Source of the DNA: Paenibacillus_V sp046244365
Lineage (GTDB): Bacteria > Bacillota > Bacilli > Paenibacillales > NBRC-103111
DNA length: 64,000 bases
Direction: 5' to 3'
Assembly: GCF_046244365.1 (NCBI RefSeq)
Contig: NZ_CP176395.1
Coordinates: 6,076,001-6,140,000 of the forward strand
Below the pieces are notes generated by a model. That model was not told where the DNA came from, did not search any database, and saw nothing but the letters and a program-made list of their open reading frames with translations. Of this stretch, positions 1 through 8,062 are shown piece after piece. The first letter of the stretch is position 1; the number at the start of each line of letters is the position of its first letter. The translations under genes and the position numbers were made by a program.

Positions 1-416
1 AATAGCGATGCGCCGACGTTGTCGGGGTGATTTTCCAGCGACGTAGCCATTTGCAGCAATTTATCCTTCGACAGCGGATTGCCGGCAAGCGCATTGGCCG
101 CAACCAGCGCGCCCACGATGGCCGAAGCGCTGCTTCCTAATCCGCGGGTTAACGGAATTTCGCTTTGCATCGCGATGTCCAGCTCCGGTATGGAGACGCC
201 TGCCTCGCGGAACACGAGCTGCGCCACCTCGTAAACCAGATTCGACTTATCGGTCGGCACGCCTTTGACGTTCTCTCCGTGCAGCCGGATAACCGTTTGC
301 TCCGCTGCGGACATTTCGATCCAGGCATACAACTCCAGCGCCATGCCCAAGCAATCGAAGCCCGGCCCCAAATTAGCCGTGCTGGCAGGCACTTTGACGC
401 GTACTTTACGGTTCAT
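1..416 (-). CDS. thrB: Homoserine kinase, N-terminal part (cut by window edge)
   Basis: Homoserine kinase phosphorylates homoserine with ATP in the cytoplasm, the step before threonine synthase. The visible N-terminal ~138 residues begin MNRKVRVKVPASTANLGPGF, typical of GHMP kinases. They contain the GHMP ATP-binding loop PLTRGLGSSASAIVG near residue 95, and the ENHPDN stretch near the edge is also typical. The C-terminal half lies outside the window. It is the last gene of a minus-strand pheB-hom-thrC-thrB run, 175 bp after thrC, with a 12-bp hairpin in the gap that could tune read-through. Family assignment is secure. Confidence 0.93.
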   Translation of the reverse strand, partial: MNRKVRVKVPASTANLGPGFDCLGMALELYAWIEMSAAEQTVIRLHGENVKGVPTDKSNLVYEVAQLVFREAGVSIPELDIAMQSEIPLTRGLGSSASAIVGALVAANALAGNPLSKDKLLQMATSLENHPDNVGASL

Positions 417-525
417 TTCGGTATTCGCTCCCTACAATAAAATACCCCGCATCCCGGGGTGTCCTGTTCAAACGCTCGGTACGTATCGTAACTTCGAAAC
501 GCTTCAAAAATGCTTCCTTACAAGA

Positions 526-558
526 ATGGCACTAAAGCAGGTTCCACTTTAGTGCCAT
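526..558 (-). terminator. Hairpin between thrC and thrB
   Basis: A perfect 12-bp inverted repeat (ATGGCACTAAAG with its complement, 9-nt loop) lies between the thrC stop and the thrB start. No clear U-tract follows on the minus strand, so it may be an RNA-stability element or a partial terminator rather than a full one. Confidence 0.4.
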
Positions 559-591
559 CGTTTGCGATTCGCCGGAAGGCAGCATCCGCGT

Positions 592-1650
592 TTAGGAAAG
601 CTTGCTGATCGCATCCATGACAGACTCCACCGTATCCTGTACGACAAGCGGTTCTGCGGCGACGCTCTTGATCGCGATGTTCGGATCCTTCAGGCCGTGG
701 CCGGTCAGTACGCAGACGACAGACTCGCCGCCTTGGAAGTATCCTTCGCGGTGAAGCTTCATAACGCCGGCAATCGATGCCGCCGAAGCCGGCTCCGCAA
801 ATACGCCCTCTTTGGCAGCTATCGTGCGGTAAGCGTGTAGAATCTCGTCATCGGTGACGTAGTTGATTTGACCGCCGGACTGCTCGGCAGCTTCAACGGC
901 CGTTTTCCAGCTTGCAGGATTGCCGATCCGGATTGCCGTCGCCACCGTTTCCGGGTTCGCAATCGGCTCTCCCTTAACGATCGCCATCGCGCCTTCCGCC
1001 TCGAAGCCGATCATTTTCGGCAGCGACTGGGACTTGCCCTTGGCTTTATATTCTTTAAATCCTTTCCAGTAAGCACTGATGTTGCCCGCATTGCCGACCG
1101 GAATCGCCAGGAAGTCCGGCGCCTTGCCAAGCTGGTCGCAGACCTCGAAGGCCGCAGTTTTTTGACCCTCGATGCGGTAAGGATTGACGGAGTTTACGAG
1201 CGTAATCGGATGGTTAGCCGTAATTTCACGGACGATTTCAAGGGCACGGTCGAAATTGCCTTCGATCGCGATAACCTTCGCGCCGTAAATAATCGCTTGC
1301 GCCAGCTTGCCGAGCGCGATGTTATTGTTCGGAATAAGCACGATGCAGTTCAAGTTGCCGCGTGCCGCATAAGCGGCGGCGGCGGCGGATGTATTGCCCG
1401 TGGAAGCGCACATGATCGTGCGGCTGCCTTCCTCCATCGCCTTGGCGACGGCCATAACCATCCCCCGGTCCTTGAACGAGCCGGTCGGATTAAGACCTTC
1501 ATATTTAAAATAGACGTCCAGCTTAAGCTCCTCCGAAAGCTTCTCGGCGCGTATCAACGGCGTGTTGCCTTCATGAAGCGTCAGCAGCGGCGTATTTTCG
1601 TTTACCGGCAAATAATCCTTGTACGTTTGCAAAAGCCCCATGTATCTCAT
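592..1650 (-). CDS. thrC: Threonine synthase
   Basis: PLP enzyme converting O-phosphohomoserine to threonine. At 352 residues it has the normal length of the short Bacillus-type threonine synthase. The PLP lysine is K60 in NPTGSFKDRG; the phosphate-binding loop appears later as IPVGNAGNIS; and STGNTSAAAAAYAA near residue 84 is the substrate-binding segment of fold-type II enzymes. The start is supported by GGAAGGAG a few bases upstream. It follows hom by 62 bp and precedes thrB, giving the standard hom-thrC-thrB order. Confidence 0.96.
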   Translation of the reverse strand: MRYMGLLQTYKDYLPVNENTPLLTLHEGNTPLIRAEKLSEELKLDVYFKYEGLNPTGSFKDRGMVMAVAKAMEEGSRTIMCASTGNTSAAAAAYAARGNLNCIVLIPNNNIALGKLAQAIIYGAKVIAIEGNFDRALEIVREITANHPITLVNSVNPYRIEGQKTAAFEVCDQLGKAPDFLAIPVGNAGNISAYWKGFKEYKAKGKSQSLPKMIGFEAEGAMAIVKGEPIANPETVATAIRIGNPASWKTAVEAAEQSGGQINYVTDDEILHAYRTIAAKEGVFAEPASAASIAGVMKLHREGYFQGGESVVCVLTGHGLKDPNIAIKSVAAEPLVVQDTVESVMDAISKLS

Positions 1651-1712
1651 TTCGTAAAGCTCCTTCCGTATTTACCCCGTAAAATGTCGCGTTCGCGCGC
1701 TCGACTAGCCTA

Positions 1713-2999
1713 CTAGCCTTCGACGCGGTATACGCTTTTGATTTCGTGGATGACGTCAAGCGATTCGAACTGCTTCAGCACCTTATTCATGCTCGCCTGG
1801 ATCGCATTATGCGTGATAATAATAATTTCGGCTTGCGGAATAGCAGGATTCGGCTGCTGGAATACCGATTCCAAACTGACGTCATGATCGGAGAACGCCT
1901 GGGTGATTTTGTGCAGAACGCCCGCTTTATCCGCAACGTGCAGCAGGATATAGAACTTCGATGCTATTTCCTCATCGCTTTTTAATTTCTTTTCTTTATA
2001 GGTCATCAATCCGCTGCGGCCAGCTACGCCGAGCCCCATGTTTTTGCCGACGCGAATCAAGTCCGCCACGACGGAGGTAGCAGTCGGAAGCTCGCCCGCG
2101 CCCGGACCGTAAAACATCGTTTCCCCGACAGCCTCGCCGTAAACGTAAACGGCATTGTATACGCCGCCGACGGTAGCAAGCGGATGGGACGTCTTCACCA
2201 TTGTCGGCTGGACGCTGACGCTGATCGAATCGTCTTTTCGTTCCGCGATGCCGAGCAGCTTCACTTCATAGCCTAGCTTTTTGCCGTATTGGATGTCTTC
2301 CTTCGAAACCTTGGAAATGCCTTTGACCGACACGTCGGACAACGCAATGTTCGAATGGAAGCCAAGCGTCGCCAGAATCGTCATTTTTCGGGCCGCATCA
2401 AGGCCTTCGACGTCGGAGGTCGGGTCCGACTCGGCGTAGCCGAGCTGCTGCGCTTCCGCCAGCACTTCGGCGTAATCGGCGCCTTCCTGGCTCATTTTGG
2501 TCAGTATATAATTGGTCGTGCCATTCACGATCCCCATAATTTTCGTAATCCGGTCGGAAGAGAAGCCCTCGATCAGCGTCCGGATAATCGGGATGCCGCC
2601 GGCCACGCTCGCTTCGTAGAAAACGTCGCAGCCCTTCTCCGCCGCTTTGGCCAATATTTCAGGTCCGTGCAGCGCCATCAAGTCTTTGTTGGCAGTCACA
2701 ACATGCTTGCCGCGCTCAAGCGCTTCAAGTATGTATCCCTTCGTCGGCTCGATCCCGCCCATTACCTCGACGACGACGTCGATTTCGGGGTTATTGATGA
2801 CATCCCATGGGTTGTCTGTCACAAGCTCGGAAGAAACACGCAAATTGCGTTGTTTTTCAAGGTCGCGCACCAATATTTTCGAAACCTCTATGGAAGCGCC
2901 AGTCTGTCTTTGCAAATCCTCCTGATGACCCTCCACAATACGGACGACACCCGTCCCGACCGTTCCAAATCCAAGAAGTCCTACTTTGATCGGTTTCAT
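1713..2999 (-). CDS. hom: Homoserine dehydrogenase with C-terminal ACT domain
   Basis: Reduces aspartate semialdehyde to homoserine, the branch point to threonine and methionine. The 428-residue protein has an N-terminal NAD(P)-binding Rossmann motif (GLLGFGTVGTGVV, residues 8-20), a central catalytic domain (VMGGIEPTKGYILEAL; TANKDLMALHG; GIVNGTTNYILTKM) and a C-terminal ACT domain from about residue 350 (YILLHVADKAGVLHKI), which in this family mediates threonine feedback. A strong GAGGAGG lies just upstream of the ATG. It is preceded by the ACT-domain gene on the same strand. Confidence 0.96.
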   Translation of the reverse strand: MKPIKVGLLGFGTVGTGVVRIVEGHQEDLQRQTGASIEVSKILVRDLEKQRNLRVSSELVTDNPWDVINNPEIDVVVEVMGGIEPTKGYILEALERGKHVVTANKDLMALHGPEILAKAAEKGCDVFYEASVAGGIPIIRTLIEGFSSDRITKIMGIVNGTTNYILTKMSQEGADYAEVLAEAQQLGYAESDPTSDVEGLDAARKMTILATLGFHSNIALSDVSVKGISKVSKEDIQYGKKLGYEVKLLGIAERKDDSISVSVQPTMVKTSHPLATVGGVYNAVYVYGEAVGETMFYGPGAGELPTATSVVADLIRVGKNMGLGVAGRSGLMTYKEKKLKSDEEIASKFYILLHVADKAGVLHKITQAFSDHDVSLESVFQQPNPAIPQAEIIIITHNAIQASMNKVLKQFESLDVIHEIKSVYRVEG

Positions 3000-3177
3000 C
3001 TTTAATTCCTCCTCTATTTATCCCTGCGGCAAGAGAGCTAAGCTGCACAAATTTCCTGACGGCGCCGCCTTATTCCGCAAATTTCGCAACAATTTCGCAA
3101 CGTACCGAAATCGGAATTTCATGCACCCAAACCCTGCTGCGGTGCGGGGCCCCCCCGTTATCGATTATCGTTCAGCA

Positions 3178-3627
3178 TTATCCTTGGCCCAAGACGATAG
3201 CCCGTCGAACGCCTTCCTCGGAACGCAGCGCGCCGACCAGTTCATCGAGCTTCTCGGCGAGTTTCGATGTCTCTACCGTAACGACGACGTTCGCCATCCC
3301 TTGCAGCGGGATCGTCTGGTGAATCGTCAGCACGTTTCCTTCCATGCTCGCAATCAATTGCAATACTTTCGAAAGCATGCCCGAACGATGTTCGAGCAGC
3401 ATGGAAATGGTTGCGATCCGATCCCGATTCAACTGATTCTGCGTAAAAACGCCGTCCCGATACTTATAAAAGGCGCTCCGGCTCAGACCCACTTTGTCTA
3501 CCGCTTCGTGAATCGTTTTGACGTCGCCCTTGGACAGCAACTCTTTGGCTTGCGCGGTTTTAAGCACCGCTTCCGGCAAAATGTGCTCGCTTACCAAATA
3601 ATATCGTTCCATGATCGTCCTGTCCAT
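3178..3627 (-). CDS. pheB: ACT domain protein of the PheB/UPF0735 family
   Basis: About 149 residues. The N-terminal third has the family helix-turn-helix-like stretch (AVDKVGLSRSAFYKYRDGVF, residues ~44-63) and the remainder is an ACT domain (ATISMLLEHRSGMLSKVL, then VVTVETSKLAEKLDELV). PheB-type proteins are annotated as chorismate mutase-like or as regulators that sense an amino acid. Here it leads the hom-thrC-thrB run, which suggests a threonine-pathway regulator. In Bacillus pheB follows obg; here obg begins about 6.7 kb away with accessory genes between. Alternative start: the ATG at 3612. Confidence 0.85.
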   Translation of the reverse strand: MDRTIMERYYLVSEHILPEAVLKTAQAKELLSKGDVKTIHEAVDKVGLSRSAFYKYRDGVFTQNQLNRDRIATISMLLEHRSGMLSKVLQLIASMEGNVLTIHQTIPLQGMANVVVTVETSKLAEKLDELVGALRSEEGVRRAIVLGQG

Positions 3628-3667
3628 CCGTCCTCTATAGGGAGACTATTGTGCTTCGTATGTGGAC

Positions 3668-3696
3668 ATTATAACGAAAACTGACGACCTCGGCAA
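3668..3696 (-). promoter_or_regulatory. SigA-type promoter of the pheB-hom-thrC-thrB operon
   Basis: Read on the minus strand, TTGCCG and a perfect TATAAT are separated by 17 bp, about 45 bp upstream of the pheB-like start codon. No other candidate lies between the terminator at 3855 and the gene. Confidence 0.75.
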
Positions 3697-3849
3697 TAGG
3701 ATATTTGTCGAATTGTATACTTGGACAGGGCTGTTGACCGAAATTGAGAATGGAAGCGCCATCATTCAGGCGGGATTGCGAGGGTATCCTTTGGCGGGCG
3801 GAAACGGCAGACGATTCGGTTACGGGCAGATCGTATCCCCTTATTTAAA

Positions 3850-4240
3850 CAGCAATAGACCCTGTTTATTATACCAGAATAAACAGGGTCTATCATTCAC
3901 AAAACCTATTCACTTGTAAGACTATCCTCCTACAGAATCCTGAACCGTCGTACGTATCAGATTTCCTTTCAAATTGATAAAGTTCGGGTCCCCGCATGCC
4001 CCAATGACTCGGTATAGCTGCTTGGGCTATCCTCCTTCAATCGATGCTGCATTCTTGCTTAATGGGCATGCTTCGCTAACCTACGTCAATGGACTATCCC
4101 CTCTCTGTGTCAGATATTTATATCATTCGGCATAGGGAGCAGGTAGTGGATGGCCTGTCCGGTTTCGGAGCAGCGTTGCCATCTGAGATTCCCTAGTCGA
4201 ATCATATAACGGGAGGTTGGAAGAGGATTGCTTGTTGCAT
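3850..4240 (-). ncRNA. Unrecognised structured RNA, ~390 nt
   Basis: A gene-free stretch on the minus strand is bounded by a good promoter (4247-4275) and an intrinsic terminator hairpin (3855-3893). Inside it are nested pairings: TAGGGA with TCCCTA enclosing GATGGC with GCCATC, itself enclosing a TCCG/CGGA hairpin (about 4130-4195); a GATAT/ATATC hairpin near 4115; an 8-bp long-range pair GCATGCCC with GGGCATGC (about 3993-4071); and GGATAGC with GCTATACC around 4012-4032. The motif GGATAGYC (in GRGGATAGYC form) recurs three times. The RNase P, SRP and tmRNA signature sequences are absent, and no resemblance to 6S was noticed. The pheB operon has its own promoter downstream, so this looks like a free-standing RNA rather than a leader. 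Confidence 0.5.
3855..3893 (-). terminator. Strong hairpin terminator of the 390-nt RNA
   Basis: A perfect 16-bp inverted repeat (ATAGACCCTGTTTATT and its complement) with a 7-nt loop, followed on the minus strand by a U-rich tail. It separates the unrecognised RNA from the pheB promoter. Confidence 0.8.
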
Positions 4241-4246
4241 GTGTTT

Positions 4247-4275
4247 ATCTTAGCCTATTATTTTAATTTTGTAAA
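4247..4275 (-). promoter_or_regulatory. Promoter of the unrecognised RNA
   Basis: On the minus strand TTTACA and TAAGAT are separated by 17 bp, predicting a transcript start near 4240. The surrounding 4253-4350 stretch is markedly A+T-rich compared with flanking DNA. Confidence 0.6.
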
Positions 4276-4551
4276 TATTCTGAATATTTCGTTTTATTTC
4301 TATTTCGCCATTATATTCCTTCCTTTCTCTCGATTCCTTCACGATGCTAATGATTTCAAAAACTTGCTCATTTGACTTTTGAAAGAGCGCCCGCACATCT
4401 CGCTGCCGCTCACGATTCTCAGGAAGAGCTTTAAGCGAAAAGCCTGTCCGCAAGCGGATTGCAATTCAGCTCCCCTTCCCCCATAATTTAGTTTGATCGC
4501 GGAGCGGCTTTAGGGCGGACAGCATGTAACGGCAGCGCCGGATAACCGGCT

Positions 4552-4585
4552 AAAGCACCCGGTCACCTGCCCGGGTGCTTTAGCG
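4552..4585. terminator. Hairpin terminator after the small membrane gene
   Basis: An inverted repeat of TAAAGCACCCGG type around a short loop overlaps the last codons of the 54-residue gene. It lacks a long U-tract on either strand. Confidence 0.45.
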
Positions 4586-4727
4586 TGACGATCTGCGACA
4601 GCACGGCTTCCTCATCTGCCACCGGTTCCTTGGACGGCTTACCGAAAATAAAGCCGGCGACGATGAACGCCGTTAACGATAACGTCGCAATTCGTTTAAA
4701 TTCGTCGTCATCCTTCTGATTGGCCAT
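4563..4727 (-). CDS. Small single-pass membrane protein, 54 residues
   Basis: Starts MANQKDDDEFKRIATL after the strong ribosome-binding site GGGAGGG. Residues ~15-29 (LSLTAFIVAGFIFGK) form one hydrophobic segment, followed by an acidic, soluble tail. The stop codon is embedded in a hairpin that probably terminates the transcript. The start at 4727 is preferred over the longer reading to 4796 because only the former has a Shine-Dalgarno sequence. Function unknown; the composition is like short membrane-anchored peptides common in Paenibacillaceae. Confidence 0.65.
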   Translation of the reverse strand: MANQKDDDEFKRIATLSLTAFIVAGFIFGKPSKEPVADEEAVLSQIVTLKHPGR

Positions 4728-4906
4728 AAAAATCCCTCCCGCTGCTTCTCTACCATTGTATGTGCTCGGGCATAATCCGATTGGACATTTGCCCATCCGG
4801 GAGGCGATTCGTACTGTGCAATAAAACGCGGGCTCGTCGCGGAAGCCGCTTGCTGCAATGCCGATAAGGCGATGCCCGATTTCACCGGAGCTGGAGGAGT
4901 AACCGT

Positions 4907-5428
4907 ATGTTTAAACTGCGTTTGATGGCGACTGCCGTCTTATTTCATGAAAACGATCTGTTAATGATGAAGCGATCGCCGAATCGCACGCTGTCCCCAG
5001 GCATGTGGGCGGGAATCGGCGGACATTTGGAGCAGCACGAAATCGGCGATCCGAGAGCCGCCTGTCTGCGCGAGATCGAAGAGGAGACCGGACTCTCCGC
5101 CGGCGACATCCCGCATTTGAAGCTGCAGTACGTTCTTATCCGCTTGAACGGAAACGAAATCCGCCAGCAATTCGTTTATATCGGCCAAACGAATCGGCGG
5201 GATGTCGGCACTACCGATGAAGGAGAGCTTCACTGGATTCCGAGGGAACGGATATTCGGCCGTGAAATACCGTTCGTATTCCGGGAACTGCTGAACCACT
5301 ATTTGACAAACGGTCCTTCCGATCATGTATGGATCGCTACGGCTTCCCTGCAGGATACGGAAAACGAAGCGGGCCCGAAACGGCAACCGGCTATGATATG
5401 GACGCCCATGCTCGATCCGCTCACCTGA
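4907..5428 (+). CDS. NUDIX hydrolase
   Basis: A 173-residue protein with a NUDIX box at about residues 38-62: it begins GGHLEQHE, carries a two-residue expansion in the spacer, and ends REIEEETGL with the metal-binding glutamates intact. Such enzymes cleave nucleoside diphosphates linked to another group; the substrate cannot be told from the sequence. The start follows GGAGGAG at a good distance. It is an isolated plus-strand gene facing a minus-strand IclR gene, with a shared terminator between them. Confidence 0.85.
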   Translation: MFKLRLMATAVLFHENDLLMMKRSPNRTLSPGMWAGIGGHLEQHEIGDPRAACLREIEEETGLSAGDIPHLKLQYVLIRLNGNEIRQQFVYIGQTNRRDVGTTDEGELHWIPRERIFGREIPFVFRELLNHYLTNGPSDHVWIATASLQDTENEAGPKRQPAMIWTPMLDPLT

Positions 5429-5442
5429 TTGCCGCAACAAAC

Positions 5443-5486
5443 AAAGGGCTGTCTCAAAAGCGATTTCGCTTTTGAGACAGCCCTTT
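5443..5486. terminator. Bidirectional terminator between NUDIX and IclR genes
   Basis: A near-perfect 20-bp inverted repeat (AAAGGGCTGTCTCAAAAGCG and its complement) with a tiny loop lies between converging genes, with A/T runs at both ends so that it can serve both strands. Confidence 0.85.
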
Positions 5487-5504
5487 CCTTAGAGAGAACC
5501 CTCA

Positions 5505-6314
5505 TTATTTAGGGGAAGCCGCCGCAGGGTAGCTTCCCTGAAAACCAAGCTCCTTGGATACGCCTTCGGCCGCCTGCTTCACCGATTCTCCAACCGTAAT
5601 GAATTTGACGCCCGGCAAATCCTTACTGAGCGATGTGATGCTCATTGAAGCGACTACATTCCCCGTATAATCGTAAATCGGTGCGCCGATACAGCGAATG
5701 CCTTCCTCGAATTCCTCATCCTCTATCGAAAACCCGTGCTCCCTTACGAAACGGACGTCTTCCATCATCTTGTCCAGCGAACGGCTTCCTTTGTCCGATG
5801 GGCCCGACTGCTTTTCGTTGATCATTCGGGCGATCTCTTCGTCCGTCAAACCGGAGGCGAGAGCTTTACCCACGCCCGATGCGTGCAGCTCGTTGCTTTG
5901 TCCGACGGTCGTCGCAAATCTTACAAAGCCCGCACCCTCCACTTTATCGATATAGACCGCTTTTTCATTATAGAGAACAGCCAGGTGAGCGGTATACGGC
6001 GATTCCCTGACTAGGCGTTCCATGTGCGGGCGGGCGATTTTGAGCATATCCATCGATTTGAGGTAGCTCATACTCCAGCGGAACATGCCTTGTCCGAGCC
6101 TGTACTTGCCCTCGGTCGTCTTCTTAATGATATCGTGCTGCTCGAGCGTGTTCAAGATCACGAACGTCGTGGATTTGGGCAGCTCCAGCTGCGTATAAAT
6201 TTCACTTATCGACAGCTCCGACTCCGCTAGTGCGTTCAGAATAGAAATCGCTTTATCGAGCGCCGGAACGGAATATTCCTTATCCTTGTCTTTCTCTTTC
6301 GCTACGCGTGCCAT
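5505..6314 (-). CDS. IclR-family transcriptional regulator
   Basis: 269 residues from MARVAKEKDKDKEYSVPALD. The N-terminal winged helix-turn-helix (residues ~15-75, including SISEIYTQLELPKSTTFVIL) is followed by the IclR effector-binding domain (~85-260; ELHASGVGKALASGL, EGIRCIGAPIYDYTGNVVASMSI). A start at 6314 is chosen because GGGAGG precedes it, although the frame stays open to 6413. It is divergent from the aminotransferase gene; TTCAATATATTGAA-like palindromes in the shared region suggest autoregulation and control of that gene by an unknown metabolite. Confidence 0.9.
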   Translation of the reverse strand: MARVAKEKDKDKEYSVPALDKAISILNALAESELSISEIYTQLELPKSTTFVILNTLEQHDIIKKTTEGKYRLGQGMFRWSMSYLKSMDMLKIARPHMERLVRESPYTAHLAVLYNEKAVYIDKVEGAGFVRFATTVGQSNELHASGVGKALASGLTDEEIARMINEKQSGPSDKGSRSLDKMMEDVRFVREHGFSIEDEEFEEGIRCIGAPIYDYTGNVVASMSITSLSKDLPGVKFITVGESVKQAAEGVSKELGFQGSYPAAASPK

Positions 6315-6381
6315 AAATTGAAGCGCCTCCCGGAAAATAGGCATCATAAAGTTATCATTTTGCATGAATCCTTGATGAAAG

Positions 6382-6395
6382 TTCAATATATTGAA
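6382..6395. promoter_or_regulatory. Palindromic operator candidate for the IclR regulator
   Basis: TTCAATATATTGAA is a perfect 14-bp palindrome upstream of the IclR start. A related half-palindrome (TTCACAATATTGAA, 6571-6584) lies directly before the aminotransferase start, so both divergent genes carry a copy. Confidence 0.5.
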
Positions 6396-6523
6396 ACGAT
6401 ACCACCTGATCATCTTACCCTATTCCATTCAAATTTGTCAAAAGAGATATCCCCGGCATTCCGCTTTGTTTTTCTCACACACCTCTATCGGCCGCATTTT
6501 GTCGGAACAGCAATAATTATATA

Positions 6524-6553
6524 TTGACGACTGCAGAATACAGCGCCTATAAT
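6524..6553 (+). promoter_or_regulatory. Promoter of the aminotransferase gene
   Basis: TTGACG and a perfect TATAAT with an 18-bp spacer, about 50 bp upstream of the start codon. AT-rich palindromic sequence overlaps the -10 box and initiation region, a plausible regulator site. Confidence 0.75.
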
Positions 6554-6603
6554 CAATATATAGAACTAAGTTCACAATATTGAATGAGGAGACGATTACT
6601 CTC

Positions 6604-7899
6604 ATGAACACGACTCGCAGCCAAGAGCTGTACGCAAAAGCTAACCTATACACACCGGGCGGCGTGCACTCCGCAACCCGTAACGTAGAGCCCCACCTGG
6701 TTTTCACCAGAGGTGAAGGCGCCTATATTTACGATGCCGATGGCAACAAATATCTCGACTATCAAGCCGCATTCGGTCCGTACATCCTGGGTCATAACCA
6801 TCCTTACGTCAACAACAAAGTGATCGAAGCGATCTCCCGCACCGACATGTTCGGCGTAGGCTCGACGGATCTTGAAATCATTCTTTCCGAAAAAATCGTC
6901 AAGCACGTTCCTTCCGCGGATCAAGTGCTGCTCTGCAACTCCGGCTCCGAGGCGACGTACCACGCAATCCGCTTGTCCCGCGCCGTGACCAAACGCGATA
7001 AAATCATCAAGTTCCAAGGCTGCTACCACGGCTGGCACGACTACGTTGCCCGCAACATGCTTAGCGCTTGGGATATGATCGGCAAACGCGATCCGGGATC
7101 CGCGGGCATGCTGGATGATGCTATCGACAATACGCTCGTATGTACGTACAACGATCTTGAAGATGTCGAGCGCACGCTGAAAGCGAACGAAGGCCAAGTC
7201 GCCGCGATCATTATCGAGCCGATCCCTCACAACATCGGCTGCATCATGCCGCAACCGGGCTTCCTGGAAGGTCTACGCAGCCTGTGCGACGCGAACGGCA
7301 CGATCCTTATTTTCGACGAAGTCATCACCGGCTTCCGTCACAGCATCGGCGGCTACCAGAAGGTTGCCGGCGTAACGCCGGACCTGACGACGATGGGCAA
7401 AGCGATGGCCAACGGCTATCCGATCGCCGCTATCGCGGGCAAAAAAGAATTGATGGAACGCTTTAATACGAAGCCGGGCGGCGACTGCTGGTTCGCAGGA
7501 ACGTACAACGGCCATGCCGTAGGAACTGCCGCTTCTATCGCTACGATTGAGTTGATGGAAAACGAACCGGTTCACGAGCATATTTTCCGTCTCGGCGAAA
7601 AAATGCGTTCCGGTCTCCGCGAAATCCACAACCGTCTCGATATGGACGTATTCGTAGCCGGCTTCGGTTCCGTATTCACGACTTACTTCATGAACTTCGA
7701 GCCTAAGCATTATGCCGAGCTGCAGCACAACGACGCTGACTTCTACGTAAAATACCGCAAAAAGCTGATCGAGCGCGGCATCTACAAAATGCCGATGAAC
7801 ATCAAGCGGAACCACGTCAGCTACAGCCACACCGATGAAGACATCGACCATACGCTGGACGTGATCGAAACGGTTTTGAAAGAAATGCTGAACAAGTAA
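6604..7899 (+). CDS. Class III aminotransferase, glutamate-1-semialdehyde aminomutase-like
   Basis: 431-residue PLP fold-type I enzyme. The PLP-binding lysine is K266 in TTMGKAMANGYP; NSGSEATYHAIRLSRA and the FDEVITGFR aspartate are canonical. It resembles HemL, but it stands apart from tetrapyrrole genes and next to an IclR regulator, which points to a catabolic or specialised transaminase/aminomutase rather than haem synthesis. The ATG at 6604 is preferred, with GAGGAG 12 bases upstream; a TTG at 6580 is possible but overlaps that site. Substrate unknown. Confidence 0.85.
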   Translation: MNTTRSQELYAKANLYTPGGVHSATRNVEPHLVFTRGEGAYIYDADGNKYLDYQAAFGPYILGHNHPYVNNKVIEAISRTDMFGVGSTDLEIILSEKIVKHVPSADQVLLCNSGSEATYHAIRLSRAVTKRDKIIKFQGCYHGWHDYVARNMLSAWDMIGKRDPGSAGMLDDAIDNTLVCTYNDLEDVERTLKANEGQVAAIIIEPIPHNIGCIMPQPGFLEGLRSLCDANGTILIFDEVITGFRHSIGGYQKVAGVTPDLTTMGKAMANGYPIAAIAGKKELMERFNTKPGGDCWFAGTYNGHAVGTAASIATIELMENEPVHEHIFRLGEKMRSGLREIHNRLDMDVFVAGFGSVFTTYFMNFEPKHYAELQHNDADFYVKYRKKLIERGIYKMPMNIKRNHVSYSHTDEDIDHTLDVIETVLKEMLNK

Positions 7900-7922
7900 C
7901 AGTCTGAACGATACGATACGAC

Positions 7923-7956
7923 AACGGGGCGTTTCCGATTACGGAAACGCCCCGTT
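7923..7956 (+). terminator. Terminator of the aminotransferase gene
   Basis: A perfect 15-bp inverted repeat (AACGGGGCGTTTCCG with its complement, 4-nt loop) followed by TTTTT. Confidence 0.9.
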
Positions 7957-7990
7957 TTTATTTTGTTATGCCGCAGCCGTTTATGCAAAA

Positions 7991-8017
7991 AAAGCCCCAG
8001 CATGCTACTGGGGCTTT
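7991..8017 (-). terminator. Terminator of the DHA2 efflux gene
   Basis: AAAGCCCCAG and its complement around a 7-nt loop, with a run of T on the minus strand, 46 bp after the efflux gene stop. Confidence 0.8.
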
Positions 8018-8062
8018 CCATGATTTCGCTATTCTTTTCTCCGGGACAAAGCCTTTGTCCGA

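Noticed and set aside
3000..3177. T-box or other leader upstream of hom
   Set aside because: No T-box core sequence or antiterminator/terminator pair was found; the G-rich run near 3150 alone is not enough.
4145..4195. Resemblance of CCTGTCCGG ... CGGAGCAGC (plus strand) to the SRP RNA tetraloop hairpin
   Set aside because: The required GNRA-type loop is GTTT, the promoter and terminator indicate transcription of the other strand, and no SRP RNA flanks were found.
4250..4453. 67-codon minus-strand frame near the RNA promoter
   Set aside because: A+T-rich, no Shine-Dalgarno sequence, and it overlaps the promoter of the structured RNA.
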